Shown piece by piece: positions 25,267 to 34,500 of a stretch of DNA of 64,000 nt; within the stretch, counting starts at the first letter, position 1; every line of letters starts with the position of its first letter. The notes under the pieces are model-generated. The model was given only the letters and a program-made list of their open reading frames with translations. It had not been told where the DNA came from and ran no database searches. The translations under genes were made by a program, and so were the position numbers. This DNA is from DATFVB01 sp963714035 (lineage in GTDB: Bacteria > Acidobacteriota > Thermoanaerobaculia > UBA5066 > DATFVB01): positions 1,054,001-1,118,000 of the forward strand of contig OY970224.1 of the NCBI GenBank assembly GCA_963714035.1. The letters run 5' to 3'.

Positions 25267-26729
25267 GGGCGCGGCGCGCGGTTCCTCTCGCGGTCCTCGC
25301 TCTCGCGGCGGCGGGATGCAGCCAGCTCTCGCCCGACCGATCGATCGCGAAGGACGCCCCCCCGTCCCCCGCCGAGCCGTGGAACCCGCCGCCGGCCGCC
25401 CGCGAGGAGCAGAAGGCGACGCCTCCTCCCGAAATCCCGGAAAAGTATCGGAACGCAAAGACCGTGCTGTCGCTCCCGGAAGTGATCGACATCGCCCTCC
25501 GGAACAATCCGCTCACGAAGCAGTCCTGGGCGCAGGCCCGAGCGGCCGCCGCCGCGCTCGGCTCGAGGCGCGCGGAATACTTCCCCGAGATCGACCTCGG
25601 CGCGAACCTCACGCGCGAGAAGACGACGGCCGTCGGCGGGACGGCGACGTTCTTCCAGACGACCTACGGCCCGACCGCGACCCTGAACTGGCTCCTCCTC
25701 GACTTCGGCGGGCGCTCCGGCGACATCTCCGAGGCCCGGCAGGCACTCTTCGCGGCGGACTGGACCCACAACGCCACGCTCCAGAACGTCATCCTCGAGG
25801 TGACGAGCTCCTACTACCTGTACGGGAACGCGAAGGAGCTCCTCGTCGCGCAGGAAGCGAGCGTGAAGGAGTCGCGCGAGAACTACGAGGCGGCCAACGC
25901 CCGCCACGACGCGGGAGTCTCGACCGTCGCCGACGTCCTGCAGGCGAAAACGGCCCTCTCCCAGGACGAGCTCGCTCTCGAAACGGTCCGCGGAGACATC
26001 GAGACGATTCGCGGCGAGCTCGCGACCGCGCTCGGTGTCCCGGCGAACATTCCCGTCGAGACCACCGAGCTGCCGCGGGACGTGAACGTGGACGCGGTGA
26101 CGGCCTCGATCGACGATCTGATCGAGCAGGCGCAGAAGGAACGGCCCGACCTCGGGGCGGCGCGCGCCCAGGCCGAGCGGGCGAAAGCGCACGTGGGGAC
26201 GATCCGGTCGGAGAGGCTTCCCGTCGTCTCCGCGTTCGGGAGCGCGAACCGGCTCTCCTACACCGACCCCTCGGGCGTCCCCTCCGCGACGACCTACGCC
26301 GGCGGCATCGCGCTCTCTCTTCCCCTCTTCGACGGCGGCCGCCGCCGCTACGACGTCCGGCAGGCCCAGGAGCTGGAAAAAACGGCGTCCGCGGCGGCGC
26401 AGACTCTCGAGCAGGAGGTCATCCTGCAGGTGTGGACGAGCTACTTCGCGGTGCGGACCGCGGCGCAGCGCGTTCGCACTTCCGAGGACCTCCTCCAGAG
26501 CGCGAGCCAGGCCACCGACGTCACCGCCGGCCGCTACAAGAGCGGAGTCGGAAGCATCCTCGACCTCCTCACGTCGCAGAGGAGTCTCGCCCAGGCGCGC
26601 GCGCAGGAGGTGCAGGCCCGGTCCGACTGGTTCCAGAGCCTCACCCAGCTCGCCCACGACACGGGAGTCCTTGGCCCCCTCCCTCCCGGATCCACGGGGC
26701 CGACGATCGACCGGAAGGAATCAAGATGA
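25263..26729 (+). CDS. TolC-like outer-membrane efflux lipoprotein
   Basis: This 488-residue protein has a lipoprotein signal with lipobox Cys19 (LAAAGC). Two outer-membrane efflux repeats follow. The first covers about 75-255 (LSLPEVIDIALRNNPLTKQSW, then long helices with Ala/Gln/Glu heptads). The second covers about 275-465 (RPDLGAARAQAERAKAHVG, LSLPLFDGGRRRYDVRQAQ). It should form the trimeric channel through which the RND pump discharges. The N-terminal Pro-rich linker (about 25-60) is longer than in E. coli TolC. It is translationally coupled on both sides by ATGA overlaps. Confidence 0.93.
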   Translation: MRARRAVPLAVLALAAAGCSQLSPDRSIAKDAPPSPAEPWNPPPAAREEQKATPPPEIPEKYRNAKTVLSLPEVIDIALRNNPLTKQSWAQARAAAAALGSRRAEYFPEIDLGANLTREKTTAVGGTATFFQTTYGPTATLNWLLLDFGGRSGDISEARQALFAADWTHNATLQNVILEVTSSYYLYGNAKELLVAQEASVKESRENYEAANARHDAGVSTVADVLQAKTALSQDELALETVRGDIETIRGELATALGVPANIPVETTELPRDVNVDAVTASIDDLIEQAQKERPDLGAARAQAERAKAHVGTIRSERLPVVSAFGSANRLSYTDPSGVPSATTYAGGIALSLPLFDGGRRRYDVRQAQELEKTASAAAQTLEQEVILQVWTSYFAVRTAAQRVRTSEDLLQSASQATDVTAGRYKSGVGSILDLLTSQRSLAQARAQEVQARSDWFQSLTQLAHDTGVLGPLPPGSTGPTIDRKESR

Positions 26730-27826
26730 AATGGAACCGAGCCGTCCCCGGTTGTCTCTTCAGTGTCCTCCTCGCGCTGTCCGCGTGCGCGCGCAAAGCC
26801 GCCGCGCCGCCTCCCGAAGCGGTGCCCGTGACGGCCGCCCGCGTCGAGCGGCGGGATCTCCCCGTCGAGGTGACGGCGATCGGACACGTCGAGCCCTATT
26901 CCAACGTCTCGGTGAAATCTCAGGTCAACGGCATCCTGACGGAAGTCGGTTTCAAGGAAGGTCAGGACGTCCGGAAGGGCGACCTCCTCTTCCGGATCGA
27001 TCCCCGTCCGTTCGAGGCCGCCCTCGCGCAGGCTCGCGCCAACCTCGCTCGCGATCGCGCCCAGGCGCAGAACGCCGCGGCCGAGATCGACCGCTACAAG
27101 GGGCTCGTCGAAAAGGATTACGTCACGCGTGAGCAGTACGACCAGGTCCGGGCCAACGCGGACGCGCTCGCGAGCACCGTGAAGGCGAGCGAGGCGGCGG
27201 TCGAGAACGCCTCCCTCGAGCTCTCCTGGTGCACGATCTCGGCGCCGATCGACGGCCGGACGGGCGGACTCCTCGTGCATGCGGGCAACCTCGTCAAGGC
27301 CAACGACGACAAGGCGCTCGTCGTGATCAACCAGCTCCAGCCGGTGTTCGTCACGTTTTCGACGCCGGAGACTTCCCTCGCCGACCTCCAGCGGCAGCGG
27401 GGACTCGAAGTGAAAGCGGCGGCGCGGGGCGACGCGGCGCCGAAGACCGGCCGTCTGACGTTCATCGACAACGCGGTCGACATGACGACCGGCACGATCG
27501 CCTCGAAGGCGACGTTCCCCAACGCCGACGAGACGCTGTGGCCGGGCGAATTCGTCAACGTGACCGTCGTCCTGAGGACGGAGCCCGGCGCGGTGGTCGT
27601 CCCCTCGCCGGCGGTCCAGACGGGGCAGAGCGGCTCGTACGTGTACGTCATCAAGTCGGACGCGACGGTCGAGTCGCGCCCGGTCGCCGTCGAGAGGACG
27701 CAGGGGACGCTGACGGTCGTCGCGAAGGGCCTCGCTCCCGGGGAGCAGGTCGTCACCGACGGCCAGCTCCGCCTCGCGCCGGGTGCGCGGGTCGAGATCA
27801 AGAATCCTTCGGAGGCCGTCTCATGA
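26726..27826 (+). CDS. RND efflux periplasmic adaptor (membrane fusion lipoprotein)
   Basis: This 366-residue protein has a lipobox Cys at residue 21 (LSAC), so it is anchored in the inner membrane. A lipoyl-like half (VEPYSNVSVKSQVNGILTEVGFKEGQDVRKGDLLFRIDP, about 55-95), a helical hairpin with Ala/Arg/Gln heptads (about 95-165) and the second lipoyl half (LSWCTISAPIDGRTGGLLVHAGNLV) follow in standard order. A beta-barrel and a membrane-proximal domain end the chain. It joins the pump to the channel. The gene overlaps both neighbours by ATGA, so all three efflux parts are made together. Confidence 0.93.
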   Translation: MKWNRAVPGCLFSVLLALSACARKAAAPPPEAVPVTAARVERRDLPVEVTAIGHVEPYSNVSVKSQVNGILTEVGFKEGQDVRKGDLLFRIDPRPFEAALAQARANLARDRAQAQNAAAEIDRYKGLVEKDYVTREQYDQVRANADALASTVKASEAAVENASLELSWCTISAPIDGRTGGLLVHAGNLVKANDDKALVVINQLQPVFVTFSTPETSLADLQRQRGLEVKAAARGDAAPKTGRLTFIDNAVDMTTGTIASKATFPNADETLWPGEFVNVTVVLRTEPGAVVVPSPAVQTGQSGSYVYVIKSDATVESRPVAVERTQGTLTVVAKGLAPGEQVVTDGQLRLAPGARVEIKNPSEAVS

Positions 27827-30800
27827 ACATCGCCGAAATCTTCATCAAACGGCCCGTCATGACGACGCTGGTCATGCTCGGGATCCTCCTGTTCGGCCTC
27901 ATGGGATACCGCCTGCTGCCGGTCTCGGACCTGCCGAACGTCGACTTCCCGACGATCCAGGTTTCGGCCACGCTCCCCGGCGCCTCTCCCGAGACGATGG
28001 CCTCGGCGGTCGCGACACCCCTCGAGAAGCAGTTCACGACGATCGCCGGGCTCGACAACATGAGCTCGTCCAGCTCCCAGGGCTCGACCCAGATCACGCT
28101 CCAGTTCAACCTGAGCCGGAACCTCGACGCCGCCGCCCAGGACGTCCAGTCGATGATCGCCGCCGCCGCCCGTCAGCTGCCGCCCGAGATGCCGGCCCCG
28201 CCCTCGTACCAGAAGGTGAACCCCGCGGACTCTCCGATCGTCTACCTCACCCTCACGTCCTCGACGCTGCCGCTCTCCCAGCTCGACGAATACGGCGAGA
28301 CGTTCATCGCCCAGAGGATCTCCACGATTCCGGGCGTCGCGCAGGTGCAGGTCTACGGGCCGCAGAAGTACGCGGTGCGCGTGCAGCTCGATCCGAACGC
28401 GCTCGCCACGCGCGGGATCGGGATCGACGAGGTCTCCACGGCGGTGCAGAACGCGAACGTCAACCTCCCGACGGGGATCCTCTGGGGCCCGTCGAAGGCG
28501 TTCACGGTCCAGGCGACCGGGCAGCTCACCGATGCCGCGGCCTATCGTCCGATCGTCGTCGCCTACCGCAACGGATCGCCGGTCCGGCTCGATCAGATCG
28601 GGCACGTGATCGACAGCGTCGAAACCGACAAGTCGGCCGCCTGGACCAACGGAGACCGATCGATCTCCCTCGCCATCCAGCGGCAGCCCGGGACCAACAC
28701 GGTCCAGATCGCGGGCGCGATCATGCGGCTCCTTCCGACGCTCGAGAAGCAGATTCCCCCCGCCGCGCGGCTCCACGTCCTCTTCGACCGTTCCCAGTCG
28801 ATCAAGGACTCCGTGCGCGACGTGAAGTTCACGCTCCTTCTGACGCTCTGTCTCGTCGTGATGGTGATCTTCCTCTTCCTGAGGAACGTCTCGGCGACGG
28901 TCATCCCGAGCCTCGCGCTGCCGCTCTCGATCGCGGGCACGTTCGCGCTGATGTACCTGCTCGGCTACAGCATGGACAACCTCTCGCTGATGGCGCTGAC
29001 GCTCTCGGTCGGCTTCGTCGTCGACGACGCGATCGTGATGCTGGAGAACATCGTCCGCCACATGGAGATGGGCGAATCGGTCATGGAGGCGGCGCTCTCG
29101 GGGTCCCGCGAGATCGGCTTCACGATCCTTTCGATGACGCTCTCGCTCGCCGCCGTCTTCATCCCGGTCCTCTTCATGGGGGGGATCGTCGGCCGCCTCT
29201 TCCACGAATTCGCCGTGACGATCGGTGTGGCGATCCTCCTCTCCGGCTTCATCTCCCTGTCGCTGACGCCGATGCTCTGCAGCCGGTTCCTCCGGCATCA
29301 CGAAAAGAACGAGAAACACGGGAAGCTCTTCCAGGTTTCCGAGCGCGTCTTCGACCGGACGCTCGCCCTCTACGAGCGGACGCTGAAGTTCGTTCTCCGG
29401 CACGGCCGCGCGACACTCGCGTTCTCCCTCGTGATCCTCGTCGCGACGGTGTACCTCTTCGGCGTCATCCCGAAGGGCTTCCTTCCGAGCGAGGACATCG
29501 GCCAGATCTTCGGCTTCACCGAGGCGGCCCAGGGGATTTCGTTCCCCGAGATGACGAAGCACCAGCAGGCGGTCGCGGCGGTCGTCGGGGCGGACCCGAA
29601 CGTCCAGGACCTCCTCTCGTCCTGCGGGCCGCGGGGAAGCAACAGCAACGGCAACCAGGGAATCGTGTTCGGAAGCCTCAAAGACCGGAGGGTCCGGAAG
29701 CTCTCGGTCGACCAGATCATCGAGGAGCTCCGGCCGAAGCTCGCGCAGATCCCCGGCATCCGCGTGTACCTGCAGAACCCTCCGCCCATCCGCATTGGCG
29801 GGACGCTCTCGAAGAGCCAGTACCAGTACACGCTGCAGGACCCGGACACCGGAGAGCTGTATCGCTACGCCCCGATCCTCGAAGAGAAGATGCGGACGAT
29901 TCCGGGGCTCCAGGACGTGACGAGCGACATGCAGCTCAAGAACCCGCAGATCAACGTCGAGATCGACCGCGACAAGTCGGGGGCGCTGGGGATCACGCCC
30001 CAGAAGATCGAGGACGCGCTCTACACCGCCTACGGATCGCGCCAGATCTCGACGATCTACGCCCCGAACAACGAGTACCAGGTGATCATGGAGCTCGCCC
30101 CCGAATACCAGCGCAACCCGAGCGACATGTCGATGCTGTACGTCCACTCCGCCTCCGGCGGGCTCGTGCCCCTTTCGACGCTCGTGCGCTTCACGCAGAA
30201 CGTCGGGCCCCTCCAGGTGGCGCACACGGGGCAGCTCCCGTCGGTCACGCTCTCCTTCAACCTCAAGCCGGGGGTCGCGATCGGCGACGCGATCAAACGG
30301 GTCGACACCGTCGCCCGCCGGACGCTCCCCGCCACGGTGACGACGAGCTTCCAGGGGACTGCCCAGGCGTTCCAGTCTTCCTTCCAGGGGCTCGGGATGC
30401 TGCTCCTGATGGCGATCCTCGTGATCTACATGGTCCTCGGGATCCTCTACGAGAGCTTCATCCACCCGCTGACGATCCTCTCCGCCCTCCCGTTCGCCGG
30501 CTTCGGCGCGCTCGTGACGCTCCTCCTCTTCCACACGGAGCTGTCGATCTACGCGTTCGTCGGCATCATCATGCTCGTGGGGATCGTGAAGAAGAACGGC
30601 ATCATGATGATCGACTTCGCGATCGAGGCGCAGCGCAACGAGGGGAAGGCCCCGCCCGATGCGATCTACGAGGCGTGCGTCGTGCGTTTCCGCCCCATCA
30701 TGATGACGACGATGGCGGCGTTGATGGGCACGCTGCCGATCGCGATGGGCTTCGGCGCCGGCGCCGAGTCGCGGCGCCCCCTCGGGCTCGCCGTCGTCGG

Positions 30801-30990
30801 CGGGCTGCTCTTCTCGCAGCTCCTCACGCTGTACGTGACGCCGGTCTTCTACATCACGATGGAGGGGATGCGGGACCGCTTCCGCCGGCCGCGGCGGCGG
30901 CCCGGGACGCGCGAGGCGGCCGCGATGCCGGAGCCGGCGGCGGCCCCGGCCCGCGGAGCGGCGGCGGGGATGTTGCGGCTGAGGGACTGA
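27823..30990 (+). CDS. RND-family multidrug efflux pump, HAE1 type (MdtB/MdtC-like)
   Basis: This 1055-residue inner-membrane pump has the length and layout of HAE1 transporters. FIKRPVMTTLVMLGILLFGLMGYRLLPVSDLPNVDFPTIQVSA is the typical first span and start of the pore domain. The proton-relay pair is in GFVVDDAIVMLENIVRHME in span 4. The second half repeats the fold, ending GIVKKNGIMMIDFAIEAQR and RPIMMTTMAALMGTLPIAMGFGAGAESRRPLG. The substrate is unknown, and the family exports drugs, bile salts or lipophilic compounds. It has the C-terminal Ala/Pro/Arg tail common in this organism's proteins. It is the last gene of the tetR operon. Confidence 0.95.
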   Translation: MNIAEIFIKRPVMTTLVMLGILLFGLMGYRLLPVSDLPNVDFPTIQVSATLPGASPETMASAVATPLEKQFTTIAGLDNMSSSSSQGSTQITLQFNLSRNLDAAAQDVQSMIAAAARQLPPEMPAPPSYQKVNPADSPIVYLTLTSSTLPLSQLDEYGETFIAQRISTIPGVAQVQVYGPQKYAVRVQLDPNALATRGIGIDEVSTAVQNANVNLPTGILWGPSKAFTVQATGQLTDAAAYRPIVVAYRNGSPVRLDQIGHVIDSVETDKSAAWTNGDRSISLAIQRQPGTNTVQIAGAIMRLLPTLEKQIPPAARLHVLFDRSQSIKDSVRDVKFTLLLTLCLVVMVIFLFLRNVSATVIPSLALPLSIAGTFALMYLLGYSMDNLSLMALTLSVGFVVDDAIVMLENIVRHMEMGESVMEAALSGSREIGFTILSMTLSLAAVFIPVLFMGGIVGRLFHEFAVTIGVAILLSGFISLSLTPMLCSRFLRHHEKNEKHGKLFQVSERVFDRTLALYERTLKFVLRHGRATLAFSLVILVATVYLFGVIPKGFLPSEDIGQIFGFTEAAQGISFPEMTKHQQAVAAVVGADPNVQDLLSSCGPRGSNSNGNQGIVFGSLKDRRVRKLSVDQIIEELRPKLAQIPGIRVYLQNPPPIRIGGTLSKSQYQYTLQDPDTGELYRYAPILEEKMRTIPGLQDVTSDMQLKNPQINVEIDRDKSGALGITPQKIEDALYTAYGSRQISTIYAPNNEYQVIMELAPEYQRNPSDMSMLYVHSASGGLVPLSTLVRFTQNVGPLQVAHTGQLPSVTLSFNLKPGVAIGDAIKRVDTVARRTLPATVTTSFQGTAQAFQSSFQGLGMLLLMAILVIYMVLGILYESFIHPLTILSALPFAGFGALVTLLLFHTELSIYAFVGIIMLVGIVKKNGIMMIDFAIEAQRNEGKAPPDAIYEACVVRFRPIMMTTMAALMGTLPIAMGFGAGAESRRPLGLAVVGGLLFSQLLTLYVTPVFYITMEGMRDRFRRPRRRPGTREAAAMPEPAAAPARGAAAGMLRLRD

Positions 30991-31018
30991 AGGCGGCGCG
31001 GGCGGCCCGGCGCCGCCT
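30991..31018 (+). terminator. Hairpin after the RND operon
   Basis: Perfect 9-base arms (30991-30999 and 31010-31018) lie directly after the pump stop codon, between convergent genes. There is no T-run. A second inverted repeat (GTCCCGA / TCGGGAC around a 14-base loop, near 31060-31090) lies in the same spacer. Confidence 0.4.
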
Positions 31019-31110
31019 TCCGCGTCGACGGCTCCGAGTCCGTCGGTCGAAGGTCGGAAGTCCCGACCCCGAAATTCGACTCGGGACCGAAAGACTCTCG
31101 ACTCTTCCGG

Positions 31111-32556
31111 TCAGGCTCCTTCGGCCGCCGCTCCTCCCACCACCGCGGCTTCCTCGCGCCGCTCTTCGTGCTCCCGGAGGTACGCTTCCGTTTTCATCAT
31201 CCGCTGCGTCCGCGCGAGCACCCGCAGAAGGTAGGGGACCTGCGCCGGCCGCATCTGGCGCATCCAGTCGACCCAGGTTTTCTCTCCCGCCGTGTTCAGG
31301 ATCGACCGCCGCCACGTTTCCGCGTACAGCTCGAAGAAGCGGCGCGCTCCGAGCCGCGGCTCCCAGAGGACGTGGTTCATGTCGAACTTGAACCAGGGCT
31401 GGCCCCGCAACCGGTCCTCGGATCGGCGGAAGAGCTCGGTCCCCGGGAGAGGGGTCAGGATCGTATAGCCCGCCCGCTGGAATCCGTGCTCCGCGACGAA
31501 CTCCCAGAGCTCGCGGAAGTCGCGCTCTTCCCAGTCGGGATCGACCAGAAAGTTCCCGGTGACGCCGTAGGCCAGCTCGCGCGCGACACGCGCGGCTTCG
31601 ACGCTCTGGTTCGCCGTCGCGTCCTTGATGACGTGGCGAAGAGCCGAGTCCGTCGCGGCCTCGAGCCCGAAGAAGACGTCGAAGTCCTTCGCGAGCGGCC
31701 GCCACTCGGCGAGCAGGTCCGGATGGCGGCAGACGAGGTCCGTCCGGCTCTGCACGAGGATCCACCGCTTCCGCACGCCGCGGCGTTTCAGCTCGCGCGC
31801 GAGCGCGCGGCTTCGCTCCGGGTGGTTCCAGAAGAGATCGTCGACGACGAACACGTTCTCGCCGACGCTCTCGAAATCGTCGGCGACCGTCCCGACGGCC
31901 CTTTCCCGGAAGCTCCGCCCGTACAACTGCCAGACCGAACAGAAGCTGCAGCGGAACGGACAGCCGCGGGCCGTCTCGATCAGCCACACCGGCTTGAAGA
32001 GCAGGCAGTGGTAGCGGTTCCGATACCGCCCGACGAGGGCGCGGGCGGGGAGCGGCACCGCGTCGAGCGCGGTCCGATTCTCCACCGGCGCCGTCGCGGA
32101 CCAGCCGGGTCCGCGGCGAAGGCGGAGGCCGGGAATCGATGCGGGCGGCCGTTTCGCTTCGAGCGCGTCGGCGAGCGAGGGGAAGATCTCCTCCCCGTCG
32201 TCGGTGCAGATCGCGTCGAGGTCCGAAGTCTCGAGCGGGTCGGAATACGCCGCGGCGGCGTGTCCCCCCGCGACGATGAAGGAGTCGGGCGCGGCGCGGC
32301 GGACCGCCCGCGCGGCGGCGAGCACCTGATCGTATTCCAGGGCGTGCATGCCCGAGATACCGACGAGCGCCGGCCCGAACCGGCGGGCGCGCCGCGCGAC
32401 GTCGGGCTCGAAGCGCGCGTCAACGATCTTTGTCTCGTGCCCGCGGCGCAGCAGCTCGGCGCCGATGTACTCGAGCCCGAGAGGCTCGACTCGGAAGAAC
32501 GGCCCGAGGCCGAATCGTTCGTTGCCCGGATCGGGCCGGATCAAGAGGGTTTTCAT
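31111..32556 (-). CDS. B12-binding radical SAM protein, HpnR (hopanoid C-3 methylase)-like
   Basis: This 481-residue protein has an N-terminal cobalamin-binding Rossmann domain (about 1-140; RVEPLGLEYIGAELLRRGH, VAGGHAAAAYSDPLE). A radical SAM domain follows, with the 4Fe-4S motif C199/C203/C206 in RGCPFRCSFC. Downstream stretches (NFLVDPDWEERDF, TPLPGTELF) follow the order I recall for HpnR, which methylates hopanoids at C-3. Several other B12-SAM methylases share this core, so the substrate is not proved. No squalene-hopene cyclase or other hpn gene is in the window. It is divergent from a lipid acyltransferase gene 31 bases away, which favours a lipid role. Confidence 0.8.
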   Translation of the reverse strand: MKTLLIRPDPGNERFGLGPFFRVEPLGLEYIGAELLRRGHETKIVDARFEPDVARRARRFGPALVGISGMHALEYDQVLAAARAVRRAAPDSFIVAGGHAAAAYSDPLETSDLDAICTDDGEEIFPSLADALEAKRPPASIPGLRLRRGPGWSATAPVENRTALDAVPLPARALVGRYRNRYHCLLFKPVWLIETARGCPFRCSFCSVWQLYGRSFRERAVGTVADDFESVGENVFVVDDLFWNHPERSRALARELKRRGVRKRWILVQSRTDLVCRHPDLLAEWRPLAKDFDVFFGLEAATDSALRHVIKDATANQSVEAARVARELAYGVTGNFLVDPDWEERDFRELWEFVAEHGFQRAGYTILTPLPGTELFRRSEDRLRGQPWFKFDMNHVLWEPRLGARRFFELYAETWRRSILNTAGEKTWVDWMRQMRPAQVPYLLRVLARTQRMMKTEAYLREHEERREEAAVVGGAAAEGA

Positions 32557-32587
32557 CGCCCTGGAAGGCGGATTGTAGACTGAACGG

Positions 32588-33541
32588 ATGCCGCCCGATG
32601 CGCCCCCTCCGCTTGCCGGCTCCTCGCCCCGTTCGCTGCGGAGATGGGTCGGGCACGGCCTCTCGAACCGGACCGTCTACGGCGCCCTCCTCCACGGCGG
32701 GACCCGGCTGCCGCTCCCGGTCCTGCGGGCGATCTCGACGGTCGGCAACGCGATCGCCGTGCGGGCGCTCCCCCGCACGGTCCGCGACGTCGCATCCAAT
32801 TTCGAGATCGCCCTCGGATTCTCCCCGGCCGCCGCCCGCCGGATGGCCCGCGAGGTCTTCCGCCAGTACGGGCGGACGACGGTGGACCTCTGGCGCCTCC
32901 GCCGCGCGCCGGAGCTCGCGCCGCGCACGACGACGCTCGAGCACGACGCCGGCGCCCTGCGCGCGCTGGTCCGCGGGGGGCGCGGGTTCCTGCTCGCCTC
33001 GGCTCACGTCGGCAACTGGGAAATGGGAGCCGCGGCGCTCCGCGCGGTGGGCCTCCCCGGAGCGGTCCTCGGCCAGCCCGAGCTCGATCCCGCCGTGCAC
33101 GAGATGCGGGTCGCGATTCGCGAGCGCCTCGGGGTCGAGTCGATCGACATCGGCTCGACGGTCGGCACCGCCCTGCGAGTTCGGGCGGCCGTCGACGCCG
33201 GACGCGTCGTGGCCCTCGCGGCAGACCGGGCTTATGCGGAGGACTCGGTCACCGTTCCGTTCTTCGGCCGTCCGACTCCGTTCCTCCGCTCCCCCGCGCT
33301 CCTCGCGCGCTTCTGCGCGTGTCCCCTGCTCCCCAGCTTCTTCCTGCGCAACCCCGACGGAACCTACCGCGGCCGGCTCGGCGCCTCTCTCGAGGCGGAC
33401 CCCCGCCTTTCTCCCGACGAGGACTCCGCCCGGCTCATGGGAGAGGTCGCGCGCGCCGTCGAGGAAGTCGTGCGCGAAGCGCCGGCGCAGTGGTTCAATT
33501 TCTACCGGTTCTGGCCCGACGCTCCCGCCCGTTCGGCTTGA
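32588..33541 (+). CDS. LpxL/HtrB-like lysophospholipid/lipid A acyltransferase
   Basis: This 317-residue protein is of the lipid A late-acyltransferase family. The acyltransferase motif Hx4E is H140/E145 in ASAHVGNWEMG. TYRGRLGASLEADPRL-like C-terminal stretches and AQWFNFYRFWPDA near the end match the usual ending (W.w.h.rW). FYRFW replaces the more common HxRW. The family adds secondary acyl chains to lipid A or related lipids at the inner membrane. No strong transmembrane anchor is seen, only a weakly hydrophobic N-terminus. The 31-base gap to the HpnR-like gene means the two share a divergent promoter region. Confidence 0.88.
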   Translation: MPPDAPPPLAGSSPRSLRRWVGHGLSNRTVYGALLHGGTRLPLPVLRAISTVGNAIAVRALPRTVRDVASNFEIALGFSPAAARRMAREVFRQYGRTTVDLWRLRRAPELAPRTTTLEHDAGALRALVRGGRGFLLASAHVGNWEMGAAALRAVGLPGAVLGQPELDPAVHEMRVAIRERLGVESIDIGSTVGTALRVRAAVDAGRVVALAADRAYAEDSVTVPFFGRPTPFLRSPALLARFCACPLLPSFFLRNPDGTYRGRLGASLEADPRLSPDEDSARLMGEVARAVEEVVREAPAQWFNFYRFWPDAPARSA

Positions 33542-33581
33542 CTCACCCCCGACCCTTCGCTATCGTTCGCGTTCGCCCTGA

Positions 33582-33656
33582 GCGGGAATAACTCAGTGGT
33601 AGAGTGCCACCTTGCCAAGGTGGATGTCGCGGGTTCGACCCCCGTTTCCCGCTCCA
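33582..33656 (+). tRNA. tRNA-Gly (anticodon GCC)
   Basis: A full cloverleaf can be drawn. The acceptor stem GCGGGAA pairs with TTCCCGC at 33646-33652, the discriminator is T, and CCA is encoded at 33654-33656. The anticodon loop TTGCCAA places GCC at 33614-33616. The T-loop is TTCGACC with a 5-bp stem. The 3' end borders a low-GC patch, a common insertion site for integrating elements. Confidence 0.96.
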
Positions 33657-33691
33657 AACCGCGGCAAACAGGCGCAAGTCAGTTTCACTCA

Positions 33692-33721
33692 AACCCCCGG
33701 GAAACCGGGGGTTATCTTTTT
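33692..33721 (+). terminator. Intrinsic terminator after tRNA-Gly
   Basis: Nine-base perfect arms (AACCCCCGG / CCGGGGGTT) with a GAAA loop are followed by ATCTTTTT. It begins 36 bases past the tRNA and should end its transcript. Confidence 0.88.
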
Positions 33722-33722
33722 C

Positions 33723-33751
33723 AGACTTGGGGCAAGTCTCTGGGAGACTTG
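33723..33751. repeat. Overlapping inverted repeats AGACTTG/CAAGTCT/GAGACTTG
   Basis: AGACTTG (33723-33729) pairs with CAAGTCT (33733-33739). The same middle segment, extended to CAAGTCTC, also pairs with GAGACTTG (33744-33751). Two mutually exclusive hairpins are thus possible. GCAAGTC also occurs at 33674-33680, between the tRNA and the terminator. Confidence 0.5.
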
Positions 33752-33817
33752 GAGCGGTTTGGGGTGGGAACACGGACAATTTCGCGGACACGGGCGCGCG
33801 AGGCGGTCGGGGTAGCC

Positions 33818-34423
33818 TTATTCGCCGGTGCGCGGCGGTTGGGGCGGCGTGAGCGCCCCTCTCCATGCGATGTAATCGCGAGCCTTCTGCGTCACGTTGA
33901 AGAAGTCCCCGTTTCGTCGGATGAGATCGTAATTCTCCAAAGCGCTCAGAACCGCTTGCCGCTCGGTTGCGGGAGATACGCGTTCAACCCAAGTCGCCTC
34001 GAAAGACCCGATTGTGACGGGTTGTGGAGCGTTGACGAACCAATCGAGGATTTCTTGGGTGTGGCGGACAAGGAACGCGTTTAAGAAGCGGAACTCCCAC
34101 GTCCGCGCCTCGGCCTGTTGTGAACGGATCACGTTCTCGACTGCCGTAGCGGCCTCTGGCGTGAGGTGAATACCCTCGGGAACGAGGTGGGTGGAAGCTC
34201 CCGCGGGCTCTGGCAGGCTCGGGGGGTTCTCGACCGAGGGTAGCGTCTCCTGAGGTTGGACGTCAATTTCGGTGTCGCCGCGTCGGAGCCTCACCCTACG
34301 CTTGAGCAGCTCTCGGATGTCGTTCTTGAATGTCTTCAACAGGACCGCCACCAAGACAGCGACGACGGGCGGCCACTGCAAGAGAACGCGCAGAAGCTCA
34401 AGGACGTACTGAGGCACCGTCAT
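33818..34423 (-). CDS. Hypothetical membrane-anchored protein
   Basis: This is a 201-residue protein of unknown family. A single hydrophobic segment at about 13-30 (LLQWPPVVAVLVAVLLKTF) is followed by a basic stretch, a Pro-rich linker (about 55-85) and a globular end. That end (about 115-190) has a helical pattern like a winged helix: QEILDWFVNAPQPVTIGSFEATW, SALENYDLIRRNGDFFNVTQKARDYI. Codon use is less GC-rich than in flanking genes. No ribosome site is evident before the ATG at 34423. It is divergent from the exported protein at 34501 and its role is unknown. Confidence 0.65.
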   Translation of the reverse strand: MTVPQYVLELLRVLLQWPPVVAVLVAVLLKTFKNDIRELLKRRVRLRRGDTEIDVQPQETLPSVENPPSLPEPAGASTHLVPEGIHLTPEAATAVENVIRSQQAEARTWEFRFLNAFLVRHTQEILDWFVNAPQPVTIGSFEATWVERVSPATERQAVLSALENYDLIRRNGDFFNVTQKARDYIAWRGALTPPQPPRTGE

Positions 34424-34500
34424 GGTCGATTTGACTGGCTGATCCTACCATCGCAGCTCCTTCTCGCTCGAATATGATCGCCCGCGAGGAGGGAGGAATC

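Noticed and set aside
31040..31100. A fourth copy of the AT-rich CGAAA element, suggested by CCGAAATTCGACTCGGGACCGAAAG
   Set aside because: Only one or two words match, the order of words in the other copies is not kept, and the region is not AT-rich.
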